From positions 1 to 64,000 of the forward strand of contig NZ_JAVDDS010000004.1 in assembly GCF_030848475.1 (NCBI RefSeq): a stretch of DNA of 64,000 nt, written 5' to 3'. A program made the position numbers and the translations under genes. The stretch comes from Herbivorax alkaliphila. GTDB taxonomy: Bacteria; Bacillota; Clostridia; Acetivibrionales; Acetivibrionaceae. Positions 38,059-48,641 of this stretch are shown one piece after another. The stretch's first letter is position 1; the number at the start of each line of letters is the position of its first letter. The notes beneath the pieces were generated by a model. That model worked only from the letters and a program-made list of their open reading frames with translations, was not told the origin of the DNA and did not search any database.

Positions 38059-41000
38059 ATGCCTAAAAGAAATGATGTTAAAAAGGTTTTGGTTATTGGT
38101 TCAGGTCCTATAGTTATAGGACAGGCTGCAGAGTTTGATTATGCAGGAACACAGGCTTGTAGAGCTTTAAAAGAAGAAAATATTGAAGTTGTTTTGGTAA
38201 ACAGTAATCCAGCAACAATAATGACAGATATTAATATTGCAGATAAGGTTTATATAGAACCTCTTACTTTAGACTCAGTCAAAAATATAATAAAAATAGA
38301 AAAGCCAGACAGTATACTTCCGACGTTAGGAGGACAGACAGGATTAAATCTTGCCATGGAGCTTGAAGAGATAAATTTTCTAAAAGAAAATAATGTTAAA
38401 CTTTTAGGAACTGCAACTGATGCAATTAAAATGGCAGAAGACAGACAGGCATTTAAAGATACTATGGAGAGTATTGGAGAGCCTTGTATAGCAAGCAAAG
38501 TGGTTGGGACAATCGAAGATGCAATGCTTTTTGCAGAGGAAATTGGATATCCTGTTGTTATAAGACCAGCCTATACAATGGGAGGTGCTGGTGGAGGTAT
38601 TGTATACAATGAAGAGCAGTTAAAAGAAATAGGGAGTACAGGACTCAGACTTAGCAGAGTTCATCAGGTGTTAATTGAAAAATGTATTTCAGGTTGGAAG
38701 GAAATTGAGTATGAGGTTATGCGTGACAGCAAGGGGAATGTAATTACAGTTTGTAATATGGAAAATATAGATCCTGTAGGTGTTCACACTGGAGATAGTA
38801 TAGTTGTAGCACCTTCACAGACACTTTCTGATAAAGAGTACCAGATGCTTAGAACTGCTTCATTAAAAATTATTTCTACTTTAGGGATTGAAGGAGGTTG
38901 TAATGTTCAGCTTGCTCTTCATCCTACAAGTTTTGAATATGCAGTAATAGAAGTTAATCCAAGGGTGAGCAGGTCATCAGCCCTTGCGTCAAAAGCTACC
39001 GGATACCCAATTGCAAAGGTGGCATCAAAAATAGCTATAGGGTATGGATTGGATGAAATTGAGAATGCTGTAACTAAAAAAACACTAGCATGTTTTGAAC
39101 CAACTCTTGACTATGTGGTAGTTAAAATACCAAAATGGCCTTTTGATAAATTTGTAAAAGCTAGAAGAACTCTTGGAACTCAAATGAAAGCCACTGGTGA
39201 AGTAATGTCTATCAGTACGTCTCTTCAAGGAGCTTTGATGAAAGCATTAAGATCTTTAGAGCTTGGAATTTTTACATTAGAGCAGGATATTTATAAAAAA
39301 TTTACCGATGATGAAATAAGAAAAAAGGTTAAAGATGTTGATGATGAAAGGCTTTTTGTGATAGCAGAGGCAATGAGGCGAAATGTTTCGGTAGAAGATA
39401 TTCATCAAATTACAAAAATTGATTTATTCTTCTTGAGCAAAATAAAGGAAATTGTAGATATGGAAGAAAACCTCAAAACCATTAAATTAGAGGGTCTTAC
39501 TATAGAAGTGATGAAAAAGGCAAAGAAAATGGGCTTTACCGATAATATAATTGGAAAGTATATTGGGTGCGACGAAAAAGATGTTTTGCAAAAAAGAAAA
39601 GAATTCGGTGTTTGTGCAGTGTATAAAACAGTAGATACCTGTGCAGCAGAGTTTGAAGCAATGACCCCTTATTATTATTCAACTTACGATCAACACTGTG
39701 AAACAAAGCCATCCAAAAACAAAAAAATACTAGTAATTGGTTCTGGACCAATAAGAATAGGTCAGGGAATAGAATTTGACTACTGTTCGGTACATTCAAT
39801 ATGGGGACTAAAAGAAGAGGGCTATGAAACTATAATTGCAAATAATAATCCTGAAACTGTAAGTACAGATTTTGATACTGCAGACAGACTCTATTTTGAG
39901 CCGTTAACAGATGAAGATGTTAAAAACATTGTAGAAACTGAAAAAGTAGATGGAGCAATAGTTCAATTTGGAGGTCAAACAGCCATTAAGCTTACAAAAT
40001 CACTTGATGAAATGGGTGTCAAAATATTTGGAACAGAGCCAGAGTATATTGACGCAGCAGAGGACAGAGAAAAGTTTGATGCAATACTAGAAGAGGTCAA
40101 AATCCCAAGACCTCAAGGTAAGACTGTGTTTACACTAGATGAGGCATTAAAAGTTGCACAAGAACTTAAATATCCTGTTTTAGTAAGACCATCTTATGTG
40201 CTTGGCGGTCAGGGAATGGAGATTGCATTTAATGAAAAAGACATTGAAGAATTTATGGAAATAATAAACAGAGTAAAACAGGAGCATCCTATATTAATAG
40301 ACAAATATATGATGGGTAAGGAAATAGAAGTTGATGCAATTTGTGATGGTGAAAGCATTTTGATTCCAGGCATAATGGAGCATCTAGAAAGAGCAGGAGT
40401 GCATTCTGGTGACAGTATATCTGTTTACCCAACACAGACTATTGATGAAAGTATAAAGAAAAAAGTGGTTGACTATACCAAAAGGCTTGCAAAAGCACTC
40501 AATGTTATAGGCTTGATTAACATTCAATATGTCTATTATGATAATGAAGTTTATGTTATAGAGGTAAATCCACGTTCTAGTCGTACAGTTCCATATATAA
40601 GCAAAGTGACAGGCATTCCAATGGTGAATATTGCTACACGCATTATGATGGGTAAAAAACTTTCGGATTTTGAGTTTGGAACAGGGCTTTATAAAGAATC
40701 AGAATATGTTGCAGTAAAGGCACCAGTGTTTTCTTTTGAAAAACTTCACGATGTGGATATCAGTTTAGGACCTGAAATGAAATCAACTGGTGAGGTTTTA
40801 GGTATTGCAAAAACATTACCTGAAGCTTTATACAAAGCTATTATTTCATCAGGTATAAAAATTCCTAAAAAAGGTGGAGGAATTCTTATGACCGTTAGGG
40901 ATACTGATAAGACCGAATTAATACCGATTGCAGAAGAATTTGAAAAACTTGGATTTGACCTTTATGCAACAGGAAAAACTGCTAATATGTTAAACAACCA

Positions 41001-41274
41001 AGGAATTGCAACTAATGCAGTTAGAAAAATTGGAGAAGGTGAACCAAATATACTTCATTTAATTCAATCGGGAAAAATCAGTCTTATAATTAATACTCCA
41101 ACAAAGGGAAGAAAACCCGATCGAGATGGTTTTAAGATAAGAAGAAAGGCAGTGGAAATGTCCATACCATGTCTTACTTCACTTGATACGGCAAGGGCTG
41201 TTGTTGATTGTGTTAAAATTAAAAAAGATGAAAAGGATTTTGAAGTGATTAATTTGAGTGTTTTTGGAGGATAA
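38059..41274 (+). CDS. carB: Carbamoyl-phosphate synthase large chain
   Basis: The 1071 residues comprise two homologous ATP-grasp halves: [17 protein letters not shown] near 14 and the matching [16 protein letters not shown] near 560. A C-terminal MGS-like allosteric domain starts near 935, where UMP and IMP bind in relatives. It forms carbamoyl phosphate with CarA. It is 45 bases after carA, with AGGGGGGATG before the start. No truncation or frameshift. Confidence 0.96.
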   Translation: MPKRNDVKKVLVIGSGPIVIGQAAEFDYAGTQACRALKEENIEVVLVNSNPATIMTDINIADKVYIEPLTLDSVKNIIKIEKPDSILPTLGGQTGLNLAMELEEINFLKENNVKLLGTATDAIKMAEDRQAFKDTMESIGEPCIASKVVGTIEDAMLFAEEIGYPVVIRPAYTMGGAGGGIVYNEEQLKEIGSTGLRLSRVHQVLIEKCISGWKEIEYEVMRDSKGNVITVCNMENIDPVGVHTGDSIVVAPSQTLSDKEYQMLRTASLKIISTLGIEGGCNVQLALHPTSFEYAVIEVNPRVSRSSALASKATGYPIAKVASKIAIGYGLDEIENAVTKKTLACFEPTLDYVVVKIPKWPFDKFVKARRTLGTQMKATGEVMSISTSLQGALMKALRSLELGIFTLEQDIYKKFTDDEIRKKVKDVDDERLFVIAEAMRRNVSVEDIHQITKIDLFFLSKIKEIVDMEENLKTIKLEGLTIEVMKKAKKMGFTDNIIGKYIGCDEKDVLQKRKEFGVCAVYKTVDTCAAEFEAMTPYYYSTYDQHCETKPSKNKKILVIGSGPIRIGQGIEFDYCSVHSIWGLKEEGYETIIANNNPETVSTDFDTADRLYFEPLTDEDVKNIVETEKVDGAIVQFGGQTAIKLTKSLDEMGVKIFGTEPEYIDAAEDREKFDAILEEVKIPRPQGKTVFTLDEALKVAQELKYPVLVRPSYVLGGQGMEIAFNEKDIEEFMEIINRVKQEHPILIDKYMMGKEIEVDAICDGESILIPGIMEHLERAGVHSGDSISVYPTQTIDESIKKKVVDYTKRLAKALNVIGLINIQYVYYDNEVYVIEVNPRSSRTVPYISKVTGIPMVNIATRIMMGKKLSDFEFGTGLYKESEYVAVKAPVFSFEKLHDVDISLGPEMKSTGEVLGIAKTLPEALYKAIISSGIKIPKKGGGILMTVRDTDKTELIPIAEEFEKLGFDLYATGKTANMLNNQGIATNAVRKIGEGEPNILHLIQSGKISLIINTPTKGRKPDRDGFKIRRKAVEMSIPCLTSLDTARAVVDCVKIKKDEKDFEVINLSVFGG

Positions 41275-41275
41275 T

Positions 41276-42061
41276 ATGTCTAGGATTTTAAGTGAAAAGG
41301 TTGAAAGTGTAGAAAAATTATCAAGGTCTATTTATAAAATGACTATTAATTCAGAATATATAGTGGAAAGGGCATATCCTGGACAGTTTGTTAATATTAA
41401 GTGCTGTGATGGAATAAATGCTCTTTTAAGAAGACCTATCAGTATATGCAATGTGGACAAAGAAAAAAAATGCATTGACATTGTATTTCAAGTAAAGGGG
41501 ATTGGTACAGAATATTTGTCAAAGAAAACACTTGGCGATAAAGTAGATTTAATTGGGCCTTTAGGGAATCCTTTTACAATATTGAAAGAAGTCAAAAATG
41601 TAGCTGTTGTTGGTGGAGGTATAGGAGTTTTTCCACTTTTGTATCTTTTAAGTGAGATAAAAGCTGCAAAAAAGTCAGCTTTTTTAGGTTTTAGAAATAA
41701 AGACTTTGTTGTATTAAAAGATGAATTTGAAAAAAACTCTGATAAACTTTTTATTTCCACTGATGATGGAAGCGAAGGTTCTAAGGGACTTATAACTGTT
41801 CCCTTAGAAGAGCAGCTTAAAAGTAGTAAGTTTGATATAATTTATACCTGTGGACCGACGCCTATGATAAAGAAGGTTGTGGATATAGCAAAGGAAAATG
41901 AAATTAAATGTCAGGTTTCTTTAGAGCAGAGAATGGGTTGTGGAATAGGGGCGTGTCTTGTGTGTGCTTGTAAAACAAAAAGTGACGATGGGTGGAAATA
42001 TAGTCATGTATGCAAGGACGGGCCTGTATTTTGGAGTAATGAGGTGATTTTCGATGACTGA
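41276..42061 (+). CDS. pyrK: Dihydroorotate dehydrogenase B, electron-transfer subunit
   Basis: It carries electrons from the PyrD FMN to NAD+ through FAD and a 2Fe-2S cluster. The protein has an FAD-binding RRPISICN near 46, an NAD-binding GGGIGVFPL near 110 and the iron-sulfur ligands in [13 protein letters not shown] near 222, with a fourth Cys in HVCKDGP. I place the start at ATG 41276, two bases after the carB stop, with GGAGG upstream. It overlaps pyrD by 8 bases. Confidence 0.94.
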   Translation: MSRILSEKVESVEKLSRSIYKMTINSEYIVERAYPGQFVNIKCCDGINALLRRPISICNVDKEKKCIDIVFQVKGIGTEYLSKKTLGDKVDLIGPLGNPFTILKEVKNVAVVGGGIGVFPLLYLLSEIKAAKKSAFLGFRNKDFVVLKDEFEKNSDKLFISTDDGSEGSKGLITVPLEEQLKSSKFDIIYTCGPTPMIKKVVDIAKENEIKCQVSLEQRMGCGIGACLVCACKTKSDDGWKYSHVCKDGPVFWSNEVIFDD

Positions 42062-42965
42062 TTTAAGTGTTGATATAAAAGGAATGAAGTTTGAAAATCC
42101 TGTTATTGCGGCATCTGGTACGTTTGGATTTGGAAGAGAGTTTAAAGATTATACTGACCTTGATATGATAGGAGGTATATCAGTAAAGGGATTAACTTTA
42201 GAGTCTAGGCAGGGAAACAAACCGCCAAGAATTGCAGAGACTCCAGCAGGAATTTTAAATAGTGTAGGGCTTCAAAACCCAGGTGTTAAAGGGTTTATAA
42301 GAGATGAAATCCCTTTTTTGAGAAAGCACAAAACTAAAATTATTGTCAACATTGCAGGAAATACAATAGAAGACTATTGCGAAATGGCAGAAATATTATC
42401 GGATGAGGATATTGACGGCATTGAACTCAACGTTTCCTGTCCAAATGTAAAAAAAGGATGTGCAGCTTTTGGAACTACTTCTGAAGGAATTAGTGAAATC
42501 ACAAAAAAAGTAAGAAAGTATTGCAAAAAGCCTCTTATAGTAAAGCTTACGCCCAATGTAACCGATATAAAAGAAGTAGCTAAAGCTGCAGAAGAGGAAG
42601 GAGCAGATGCCATATCACTTATCAATACCATTTTAGGCATGGCAATTGATATACACAAAAAAAGGCCTGTTCTTGCCAATAATATGGGTGGTATGTCAGG
42701 ACCTGCAGTAAAGCCAATTGCAGTTAGGATGGTTTATGAAGTAGCACAGTCTGTAAATGTACCTGTAATAGGTATGGGAGGTATTTCGAATGGAGATGAT
42801 GCCATTGAATTTATGTTAGCTGGAGCCAGTGCGATAATGGTGGGAACGGCGAATTTTGTAAATCCTGCCGCCTGTGTTGATGTTGTAAATGGTATCAAAA
42901 ACTATATGAAAATTCATGATTTTAAAAGTGTTTATGATGTAATTGGAAAAGTTAAATTATATTGA
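42054..42965 (+). CDS. pyrD: Dihydroorotate dehydrogenase B, catalytic subunit
   Basis: This is the class 1B enzyme that oxidises dihydroorotate with NAD+ through PyrK. The 303 residues are normal. The catalytic Cys lies in [12 protein letters not shown] near 130, and the FMN-binding blocks include [14 protein letters not shown] near 241. It overlaps pyrK and ends the operon. In related operons pyrE follows; here a 267-base gap with a dispersed repeat follows instead. Confidence 0.95.
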   Translation: MTDLSVDIKGMKFENPVIAASGTFGFGREFKDYTDLDMIGGISVKGLTLESRQGNKPPRIAETPAGILNSVGLQNPGVKGFIRDEIPFLRKHKTKIIVNIAGNTIEDYCEMAEILSDEDIDGIELNVSCPNVKKGCAAFGTTSEGISEITKKVRKYCKKPLIVKLTPNVTDIKEVAKAAEEEGADAISLINTILGMAIDIHKKRPVLANNMGGMSGPAVKPIAVRMVYEVAQSVNVPVIGMGGISNGDDAIEFMLAGASAIMVGTANFVNPAACVDVVNGIKNYMKIHDFKSVYDVIGKVKLY

Positions 42966-43061
42966 TTGAGAAAAACAGTATAAACCCTTGAATTAAATAC
43001 TGCCTACATATATAATAACTATTAATAAAAAGGATTTTTAGCCTTGTTAATAGAAAAATAC

Positions 43062-43172
43062 CTTTAAATAATGGCTAAGAAATAACATCTGATTCTCATA
43101 GTCAAAAACCTGTTAAATCATCGGGATTTTCTTCTTGAGAATAGGGCGTTATTTCTAAGGTATTCCTTAAAT
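43062..43172. repeat. Dispersed palindromic repeat, full copy A
   Basis: Arms CTAAGAAATAACATCTGATTCTCA (43075-43098; conserved AGAAATAAC) and 43136-43159 are largely complementary. Between them lies the conserved inner hairpin AAATCATCGGGATTT (43115-43129). The copy at 48508-48608 has the same plan on the other strand. It lies between pyrD and the phosphorylase gene. Confidence 0.7.
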
Positions 43173-43232
43173 AAAAACAAAAGGCGATTAAGGTATTAGA
43201 TATTATTAAAATGAAAAAAATGGAGGTCTGTT

Positions 43233-46202
43233 ATGTTACAGAAAATTGTAGCCAGAGATTTTAAACTATCCCCTGAAAAGGTACTAAGAGAATGTTTTAA
43301 AAATTTGTTAGATAAAAAAATAATTGTTGATTCAATTTTTGTTAATACCAATTATAAAACAGTTATTGGAGTTGCAAATTTGCCTTTTAAAGCTCCAGCT
43401 GTTTTGCAACTTCTTAAAGATGAACAGGTATCAGCTTATATATTACAACAGTGTGGTGATTCATCTTCAATATTATTGTTTTTACAAGAAGATGAGGTAA
43501 AGATATACAAAGATGGTTCAAAAAAGGAAGTGTTGGTACCTACTGCAATTGAACAGGGAATTAAAAGAATACTGAAAAACTCTAATCAATGGGCAGGAGT
43601 TTTAAATGAAAGAGGAGAACACACAGTTGATTTGCGTACTCCATCACCAGGCCCCCATTTTTACGTTAATCTTTTAATGGGTAACAGAATGGGTTATGAC
43701 TATGCCCTTCAGACAACTCCTAAGAGCGTTGTTGACAGAGTTGGGAGAGGAGCCTTTAGGTCCCATGCAGATACCCAAGTTTTAGCAACAAGATGGGATA
43801 TGAGAGCCGAGGAAAATGGTTTTCCTGCAAATCGTCAGTTTTATCTTGTAGAAAATTTCAAAAAAATATTTTATTCAGCAGATGTAAATGATGAAAATAT
43901 AGAATCTGCAGTTTGTACTCATTCACAAAACCATAGTGTTATACAGTACAAAACAAAATGTGGTCTTGAAATTAAAAGAACTATTTTTATACTTCCTCAG
44001 TTTAATGGATTGCCATTGGCAACAGAAACACAGCGAATTGAAATAAAAAATGTATCAGGAAAGAAAAGAGACTTAAAAATTGTATATACAGGAATGTTTG
44101 GCACTGGAAAGCCTCACGCAATATTTGAAGATGTTGTGTATACAAATGTTATAATGCAGGCTTCTGTATTAAGGCAGGATGATGGAGGCATAGCTGCTAT
44201 ATCACCTGACTATTATCCTGAATCATGTCATGAAGATTTGAGATTTAGTACACTGATGATTAGAGATGGTAAAAATGTAGAATTTCCGAAGGAATTTTGT
44301 TCAAATTATAATGACTTTGTTGGTAATGGAACTTTAGAAAATCCTGAAAATATTAGTAAGCTTGGCAACAGTTTGTATAAAAAAGGCCCTGGTTTTTTTG
44401 CATTAGCTGGAGATATTGCAGTTGAACCAGATGATGTTAGAGTGGTTGATAATTTTACCGGACTTGTTTCAAGTAAGGCAAATCCTGATTTTGATAAGGA
44501 TAATACTTTAATAGAGGAAGTTTCAAATCTTATTACTAAGTTTATAGATAAAGAAGAGGTTTTGAAAGCATTAAATGAAAATATAGAGTTTTATGATCAA
44601 TACAGGAATTTTGTCCAGTTAAACTCAGAGGATGAACAGCTAAATACTTATTTTAATAGAAACCTTCCGTTTCAGATTTTGTATCAGACATTTGTTTCAA
44701 GGTCTTTTGGTCAGACCCAGAAAGGTTACAGAGAAATAGGTTTTAGAGAAATTCAGGATATTTTTGCTACAATGTATTACTTTGTGAGTATGGGAGAGCC
44801 TGACTTTGTTAAACAGCTTTTAAAAGAATGGTGTTCAAAGGTATTTGAACTTGGATTTGCGTATCATAATTTTTACTGGGAAGGTAAGGAACCAGGAAGA
44901 TGGTCTGACGATGCACTATGGTTTATACAGGCTGCTTACCGATATATCAATCTTACAGGGGACCTAGAATTCTTAAATGAGGAAGTAATAGTGGCAGGTA
45001 ATCCTACTATTTCAACTAGACCTGTATATGAAACAATTAAAGCAATAATCAAATACTCAGCAGAGATTTCTGTTGGAAAACACAAAATGCCACTTCTTGA
45101 TTTTGCAGATTGGAACGATTGTTTAAGGCTTGACAGTGACTTTATAAATGGAATTGAAAAGGAAAAACAATATAAAGAGCAGCTTAAGAACAATGATGGA
45201 GAAATGGGAGATTCTTTTGAAAGTGATTATACTGAAAGCGTTATGAATGCATTTCTTTTAAAGGTCGCAATAGACGAAATGATTGAACTTTCAGAAGAAA
45301 AGAAAGATTCAGATTACAATAAAGAGCTAAAGCAGTTGGCTAAAAGCTTATATGATAATATCCAAGAGCATGCATGGAAGGATGTATTTTTTGCAAGAGC
45401 GTTATTTAACAGATATGGAAAAGGTGAATTCTGTTATTTAGGTTCAAAAGGCGATAATTTATCTGCTGACCCTGATTTAGATGGCTCATACTTTATAAAT
45501 TCTTTTAGCTGGGCTGTACTTGCAGATTGTGCAAGTGAAGATCAGATTAGAAGTATGCTGGATGTAATAGATAAACATTTAAAAACTCCATATGGCATTA
45601 AGCTTGTTACTCCTACAGATTTAGGGAAAGTTGCAGAAGATACTGCAGCTGGAAACTATTATCCAGGTGACAGGGAAAATGGTGCGGTATTTAAACATGC
45701 AACTATGATGGCTACTGCAGCAATGTTTAAAGCAGCTAAAAAGGTTAAAGATAAGGAGTTAGCAGCTAGGCTTGCAAATCTTGGTTACTGGATGGTAGAA
45801 CTTGTATTGCCGTTTAAATCAATGGAAAATCCATTTGCCATATGTGGAAATCCAAGAATTTGTACTCAGTATAACAACAGTGAAACAGGGGAAAATATAG
45901 GGCCTCTTTTAAGTGGAACAGCAACATGGCTAAACCTTACAATGATATCAGCTATTGGTGTTGAGTACAATATAAATGGTATAATTATAGATCCTATATT
46001 AAAAGAAGACCAAGAATCAATGAATTATGTGGTGAATACAGGTAGGGCTTTATATAATGTAAGTGTTAGTAAGCCTGAGGGTTTCTATCGCTTGGCAGAT
46101 TGTGATGCAACTATAACTGTTGATGGTGATAAGATAGATGGAAATCTTGTTCCTGTCTTTACTGACGGAAATGAACACATAGTAGAAGTGATATTTGAGT
46201 AA
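43233..46202 (+). CDS. cdp: Cellodextrin phosphorylase (GH94)
   Basis: This cytoplasmic enzyme phosphorolyses cellodextrins to glucose 1-phosphate and a shortened chain. The 989 residues and the overall wording (APGPHFYVN-like block near 140, TPKSVVDR, GFPANRQFYL, RSFGQTQKGYREIGFREIQD near 490) closely resemble the C. thermocellum enzyme of about 984 residues rather than the shorter cellobiose phosphorylase. The catalytic Asp is in LLDFADWND near 630, and a phosphate-pocket region with GDRENGAVFKHA lies near 813. GGAGG precedes the ATG. It stands alone, with a strong terminator and no sugar transporter beside it. Confidence 0.88.
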   Translation: MLQKIVARDFKLSPEKVLRECFKNLLDKKIIVDSIFVNTNYKTVIGVANLPFKAPAVLQLLKDEQVSAYILQQCGDSSSILLFLQEDEVKIYKDGSKKEVLVPTAIEQGIKRILKNSNQWAGVLNERGEHTVDLRTPSPGPHFYVNLLMGNRMGYDYALQTTPKSVVDRVGRGAFRSHADTQVLATRWDMRAEENGFPANRQFYLVENFKKIFYSADVNDENIESAVCTHSQNHSVIQYKTKCGLEIKRTIFILPQFNGLPLATETQRIEIKNVSGKKRDLKIVYTGMFGTGKPHAIFEDVVYTNVIMQASVLRQDDGGIAAISPDYYPESCHEDLRFSTLMIRDGKNVEFPKEFCSNYNDFVGNGTLENPENISKLGNSLYKKGPGFFALAGDIAVEPDDVRVVDNFTGLVSSKANPDFDKDNTLIEEVSNLITKFIDKEEVLKALNENIEFYDQYRNFVQLNSEDEQLNTYFNRNLPFQILYQTFVSRSFGQTQKGYREIGFREIQDIFATMYYFVSMGEPDFVKQLLKEWCSKVFELGFAYHNFYWEGKEPGRWSDDALWFIQAAYRYINLTGDLEFLNEEVIVAGNPTISTRPVYETIKAIIKYSAEISVGKHKMPLLDFADWNDCLRLDSDFINGIEKEKQYKEQLKNNDGEMGDSFESDYTESVMNAFLLKVAIDEMIELSEEKKDSDYNKELKQLAKSLYDNIQEHAWKDVFFARALFNRYGKGEFCYLGSKGDNLSADPDLDGSYFINSFSWAVLADCASEDQIRSMLDVIDKHLKTPYGIKLVTPTDLGKVAEDTAAGNYYPGDRENGAVFKHATMMATAAMFKAAKKVKDKELAARLANLGYWMVELVLPFKSMENPFAICGNPRICTQYNNSETGENIGPLLSGTATWLNLTMISAIGVEYNINGIIIDPILKEDQESMNYVVNTGRALYNVSVSKPEGFYRLADCDATITVDGDKIDGNLVPVFTDGNEHIVEVIFE

Positions 46203-46207
46203 AAGTA

Positions 46208-46240
46208 AAAAGAAGCAGGAGTACACTCCTGCTTCTTTTT
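46208..46240 (+). terminator. Terminator of the cellodextrin phosphorylase gene
   Basis: AGAAGCAGGAG (46211-46221) pairs with CTCCTGCTTCT (46226-46236) around TACA, followed by T residues. Confidence 0.9.
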
Positions 46241-46287
46241 ATGTAATTTTACGACTCCATCTTCCATAAGGTGGAGTTATTTAATGT

Positions 46288-46644
46288 TTACTCTTCTTTT
46301 GCTTCGCAGAGGTAATATTTGTCATTATACTCAACTGCTATAGAGTCTGTCGTATCTATATCTTTTATTTTATAAACTGCACATCCTACATCAAAAGTAT
46401 TTGCTTCCCCATTTTCTTCAGGAAACTTGCTACCATCAATTACTTTAGTTATTTCACCAATCTTATTTTCAATATCATTTTTATTAATGCATTTGCTCAT
46501 ATCTTGTACGTAATAATGAGTATCTTCCCATACTACAGCAGGAGGGTAAGCCCATTTTTTTTTGTCTTCGGTTTCGTTAGAATTACAGCTGTACAAAAAG
46601 CAAAAACTAATTAAACTTAAAAAAAGCAAAATTTTAATCTTCAT
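46288..46644 (-). CDS. Small putative lipoprotein of unknown function
   Basis: This 118-residue protein has a lipoprotein signal (Lys-rich start, hydrophobic run, lipobox LYSC with Cys near 20) and a short polar mature domain with two further Cys residues. I do not recognise the family. I start at ATG 46644, with AAAGGTTGGG upstream; a TTG three codons earlier lacks spacing for a site. It is a single minus-strand gene. Confidence 0.65.
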   Translation of the reverse strand: MKIKILLFLSLISFCFLYSCNSNETEDKKKWAYPPAVVWEDTHYYVQDMSKCINKNDIENKIGEITKVIDGSKFPEENGEANTFDVGCAVYKIKDIDTTDSIAVEYNDKYYLCEAKEE

Positions 46645-46975
46645 TATGCCCAACCTTTCACATTATATATTATTTTACTCAGCTATATTATATACATATA
46701 TAACAATAAGTGTCAATATCCTTTACTTTTAATGATTTGTTTGTAATAATAGTAAAAAAACAAAAACCTTTATAAGTTATTGGATATGGATAAAGTAGTT
46801 ACAACTAAAAAAGAAACCTTGAGAATACGAAATTATTTTTAAGGCATTACTAAGTAGAAAGTAAAATATTTGAACTTAAATTATTGGGACAAAATTAATA
46901 TAAATATTGTATTTATACCTAGTACATTATATAATTAAACACATAAAATTTTATAGTTAAAAGGAGGGAGTAAAA
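46645..46975. other. Intergenic gap between divergent genes
   Basis: This gap of 331 bases holds the upstream regions of the lipoprotein gene and of the tandem-repeat gene. It also holds a degraded half copy of the palindromic repeat at 46818-46844. I see nothing else. Confidence 0.5.
46818..46844. repeat. Degraded half copy of the dispersed palindromic repeat
   Basis: CTTGAGAATACGAAATTATT and the bases after it (to TTTAAGG) align with the right arm of copy A (CTTGAGAATAGGGCGTTATTTCTAAGG). The centre and the left arm are missing. Confidence 0.4.
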
Positions 46976-47401
46976 ATGACTGATAGGGAATTACTAGAAT
47001 TAATAGCTACAGAAGTTAGTGGATTAAAAGATGAAGTTGGAGGATTAAAAGATGAAGTTGGAGGACTGAAAGCAGGACAACAAAGGCTTGAAGATGAAGT
47101 TGGTGGACTGAAAGATGACTTTGGAGGACTGAAAGCAGGACAACAAAGGCTTGAAGATGAAGTTGGTGGATTAAAAGATGACTTTGGAGGACTGAAAGCA
47201 GGACAACAAAGGCTTGAGAATGTAGTCACTAGAATTGAAAACAATCATGGACAAAAGTTAGAAGCTTTATTTGATGGGTGGAAACAAAATACACAACAAC
47301 TTAAAAAACATAGTGAAATATTAGAAACAATAGACAGTAAATTAGAAAAGCAGGAAGTAGAAATAAAAGTTATAAAAGGTAATAAAAGAAGTTCGGTATA
47401 A
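46976..47401 (+). CDS. Coiled-coil protein with three 21-residue tandem repeats
   Basis: The 141 residues are almost wholly heptad-based: three 21-residue units (DEVGGLK, D-DF/EV-GGLK, AGQQRLE) at about 19-81, then a Lys-rich helical tail. There is no signal peptide, membrane segment or other domain. Similar heptad proteins with GGLK or GQ repeats occur in Clostridia and phages, where their role is unclear. AAAAGGAGGG precedes the ATG. The gene stands alone. The near-identical DNA repeats suggest recent slippage, so length may vary between strains. Confidence 0.65.
   Translation: MTDRELLELIATEVSGLKDEVGGLKDEVGGLKAGQQRLEDEVGGLKDDFGGLKAGQQRLEDEVGGLKDDFGGLKAGQQRLENVVTRIENNHGQKLEALFDGWKQNTQQLKKHSEILETIDSKLEKQEVEIKVIKGNKRSSV
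47030..47218 (+). repeat. Three tandem 63-base repeats inside a coding region
   Basis: Units begin at 47030, 47093 and 47156 with GATGAAGTTGG and end AAAGGCTTGA. The second and third differ at about three bases; the first differs more in its middle heptad. Each encodes 21 residues, three heptads. Confidence 0.88.
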
Positions 47402-47810
47402 AAATTTAAATTAAAAACTTGAATCAGTATAACAATGTAAATTATTGACGTAATCTGATGTGGTTTGGGAAACAGCTTAATCGTGAACTTAAATTATTAT
47501 ATAAAGTTATTGGTACATATTTTTTAAATAGATTAAAATTAGTTTTTAAAATGCAAATTTAATAGTAGCACAAAATAAATATGAAAATAACTGGTTAAAT
47601 CCGAAAAAATATATTATAGGTAAAAAATTTATTATGAGTTTTAATACAAAACAAACATTATAGAGCAAGTTGTAGAGCCTGTAAATCCTCTTTAGGAGTA
47701 TTTACAGGCTCTAAATTGTGAGTAACCCACTATGAAATAATGCTTGAAAAAGAAGCATAATAACTATAGACTATATTATAATAATACAAGTTTCTAGAAA
47801 GGAATATATT
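47402..47810. other. Intergenic gap with one long hairpin
   Basis: This AT-rich gap of 409 bases contains a perfect 13-base stem (TAGAGCCTGTAAA, 47673-47685, with its complement at 47701-47713) and no gene that I can support. The stem has no T-run after it on the plus strand. A promoter for the phosphatase probably lies around 47750-47790. Confidence 0.5.
47673..47713. terminator. Long hairpin ahead of the phosphatase gene
   Basis: Thirteen perfect base pairs plus an inner CCT/AGG stem. The lack of a T-tract makes classical termination uncertain. Confidence 0.4.
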
Positions 47811-48491
47811 ATGAAAACAACACTAATTTTTGTTCGTCATGCAGAAGCTGAAGGTAATCTTAACAGAATATTTCATGGTTGGACAGATGCTGATATTACA
47901 AAAAAAGGACATGTACAAGCAAAACTTGCAGCACAGAGTCTTATAGACAAAAAAATAGATGTAATTTATTCAAGCAGTATGAAAAGGACTATTAGTACAG
48001 CAGAATATATAGCAAAATTAAAAAACCTTCCAATTATAAGAACTGATAAATTAAAAGAAATAAACGGAGGAGAATGGGAAGGCAAGAAATGGGAGGACTT
48101 ACCTGGGTTGTGGCCGAAAGAATATGATACATGGGAAAATAGTCCTCATAGTCACAAAATGCCAAATGGTGAGAATATGGTGGAATTTCAAAAAAGACTA
48201 ATTGATCAAGTTGAATACATTATTAAAAATAATAAAGATAAAAATATATGTATAGTTACTCATGGTACAGCAATAAGAGCATTGATGTGTTACTTTTTTC
48301 AGTGTGATCTTACTAAAATGATAAAGGTTAAGTGGTATGACAATACTTCTATTACAATTGTTGAACATGATGAGGACAAGTTTAAAGTGCTTTTAGAAGG
48401 TGATGCTTCTCATCTTGGAAAAGAACACAGTACTATACAAAATCAAGAGTGGTGGAGTGAATATATAAAAAAATATAATAACTTAAAATAG
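47811..48491 (+). CDS. Histidine phosphatase family protein (phosphoglycerate mutase-like)
   Basis: The 226 residues carry the phosphohistidine motif VRHAEAEGN at 8-16, the second-site Arg and Glu blocks (SSSMKRTISTAE near 57, INGGEWEG near 85) and the second catalytic His in VTHGTAIRA near 150. The family includes broad-spectrum phosphatases and CobC-like enzymes. The substrate cannot be named. AGAAAGGA precedes the ATG. It lies alone; a copy of the dispersed repeat follows it. Confidence 0.82.
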   Translation: MKTTLIFVRHAEAEGNLNRIFHGWTDADITKKGHVQAKLAAQSLIDKKIDVIYSSSMKRTISTAEYIAKLKNLPIIRTDKLKEINGGEWEGKKWEDLPGLWPKEYDTWENSPHSHKMPNGENMVEFQKRLIDQVEYIIKNNKDKNICIVTHGTAIRALMCYFFQCDLTKMIKVKWYDNTSITIVEHDEDKFKVLLEGDASHLGKEHSTIQNQEWWSEYIKKYNNLK

Positions 48492-48507
48492 TATGATATA
48501 ATTATTG

Positions 48508-48608
48508 AGGAATATCTTAGAAATAACGCCCTATCCTCAAGGACAAAATCCCGATGATTTAATGAGGGCTGAGCTATTAGATTGGGATGTTATTTATTAA
48601 CTATTCCT
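48508..48608. repeat. Dispersed palindromic repeat, full copy B
   Basis: The ends AGGAATA (48508-48514) and TATTCCT (48602-48608) are inverted repeats. Inside are arms CTTAGAAATAACGCCCTATC (from 48516) and 48580-48600, and the inner hairpin AAATCCCGATGATTT (48546-48560). It aligns with copy A read on the opposite strand over nearly its full length. Confidence 0.72.
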
Positions 48609-48641
48609 GAAGTAAAAAATTAACTGAAAGAGGAGACATAG

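Noticed and set aside
47030-47218. Possible CRISPR array
   Set aside because: The repeats are contiguous 63-base coding units without spacers.
46957-47244. Minus-strand open frame rich in Ser and Pro repeats
   Set aside because: It is the antisense shadow of the tandem-repeat coiled-coil gene, which has the ribosome site and a sensible heptad pattern.
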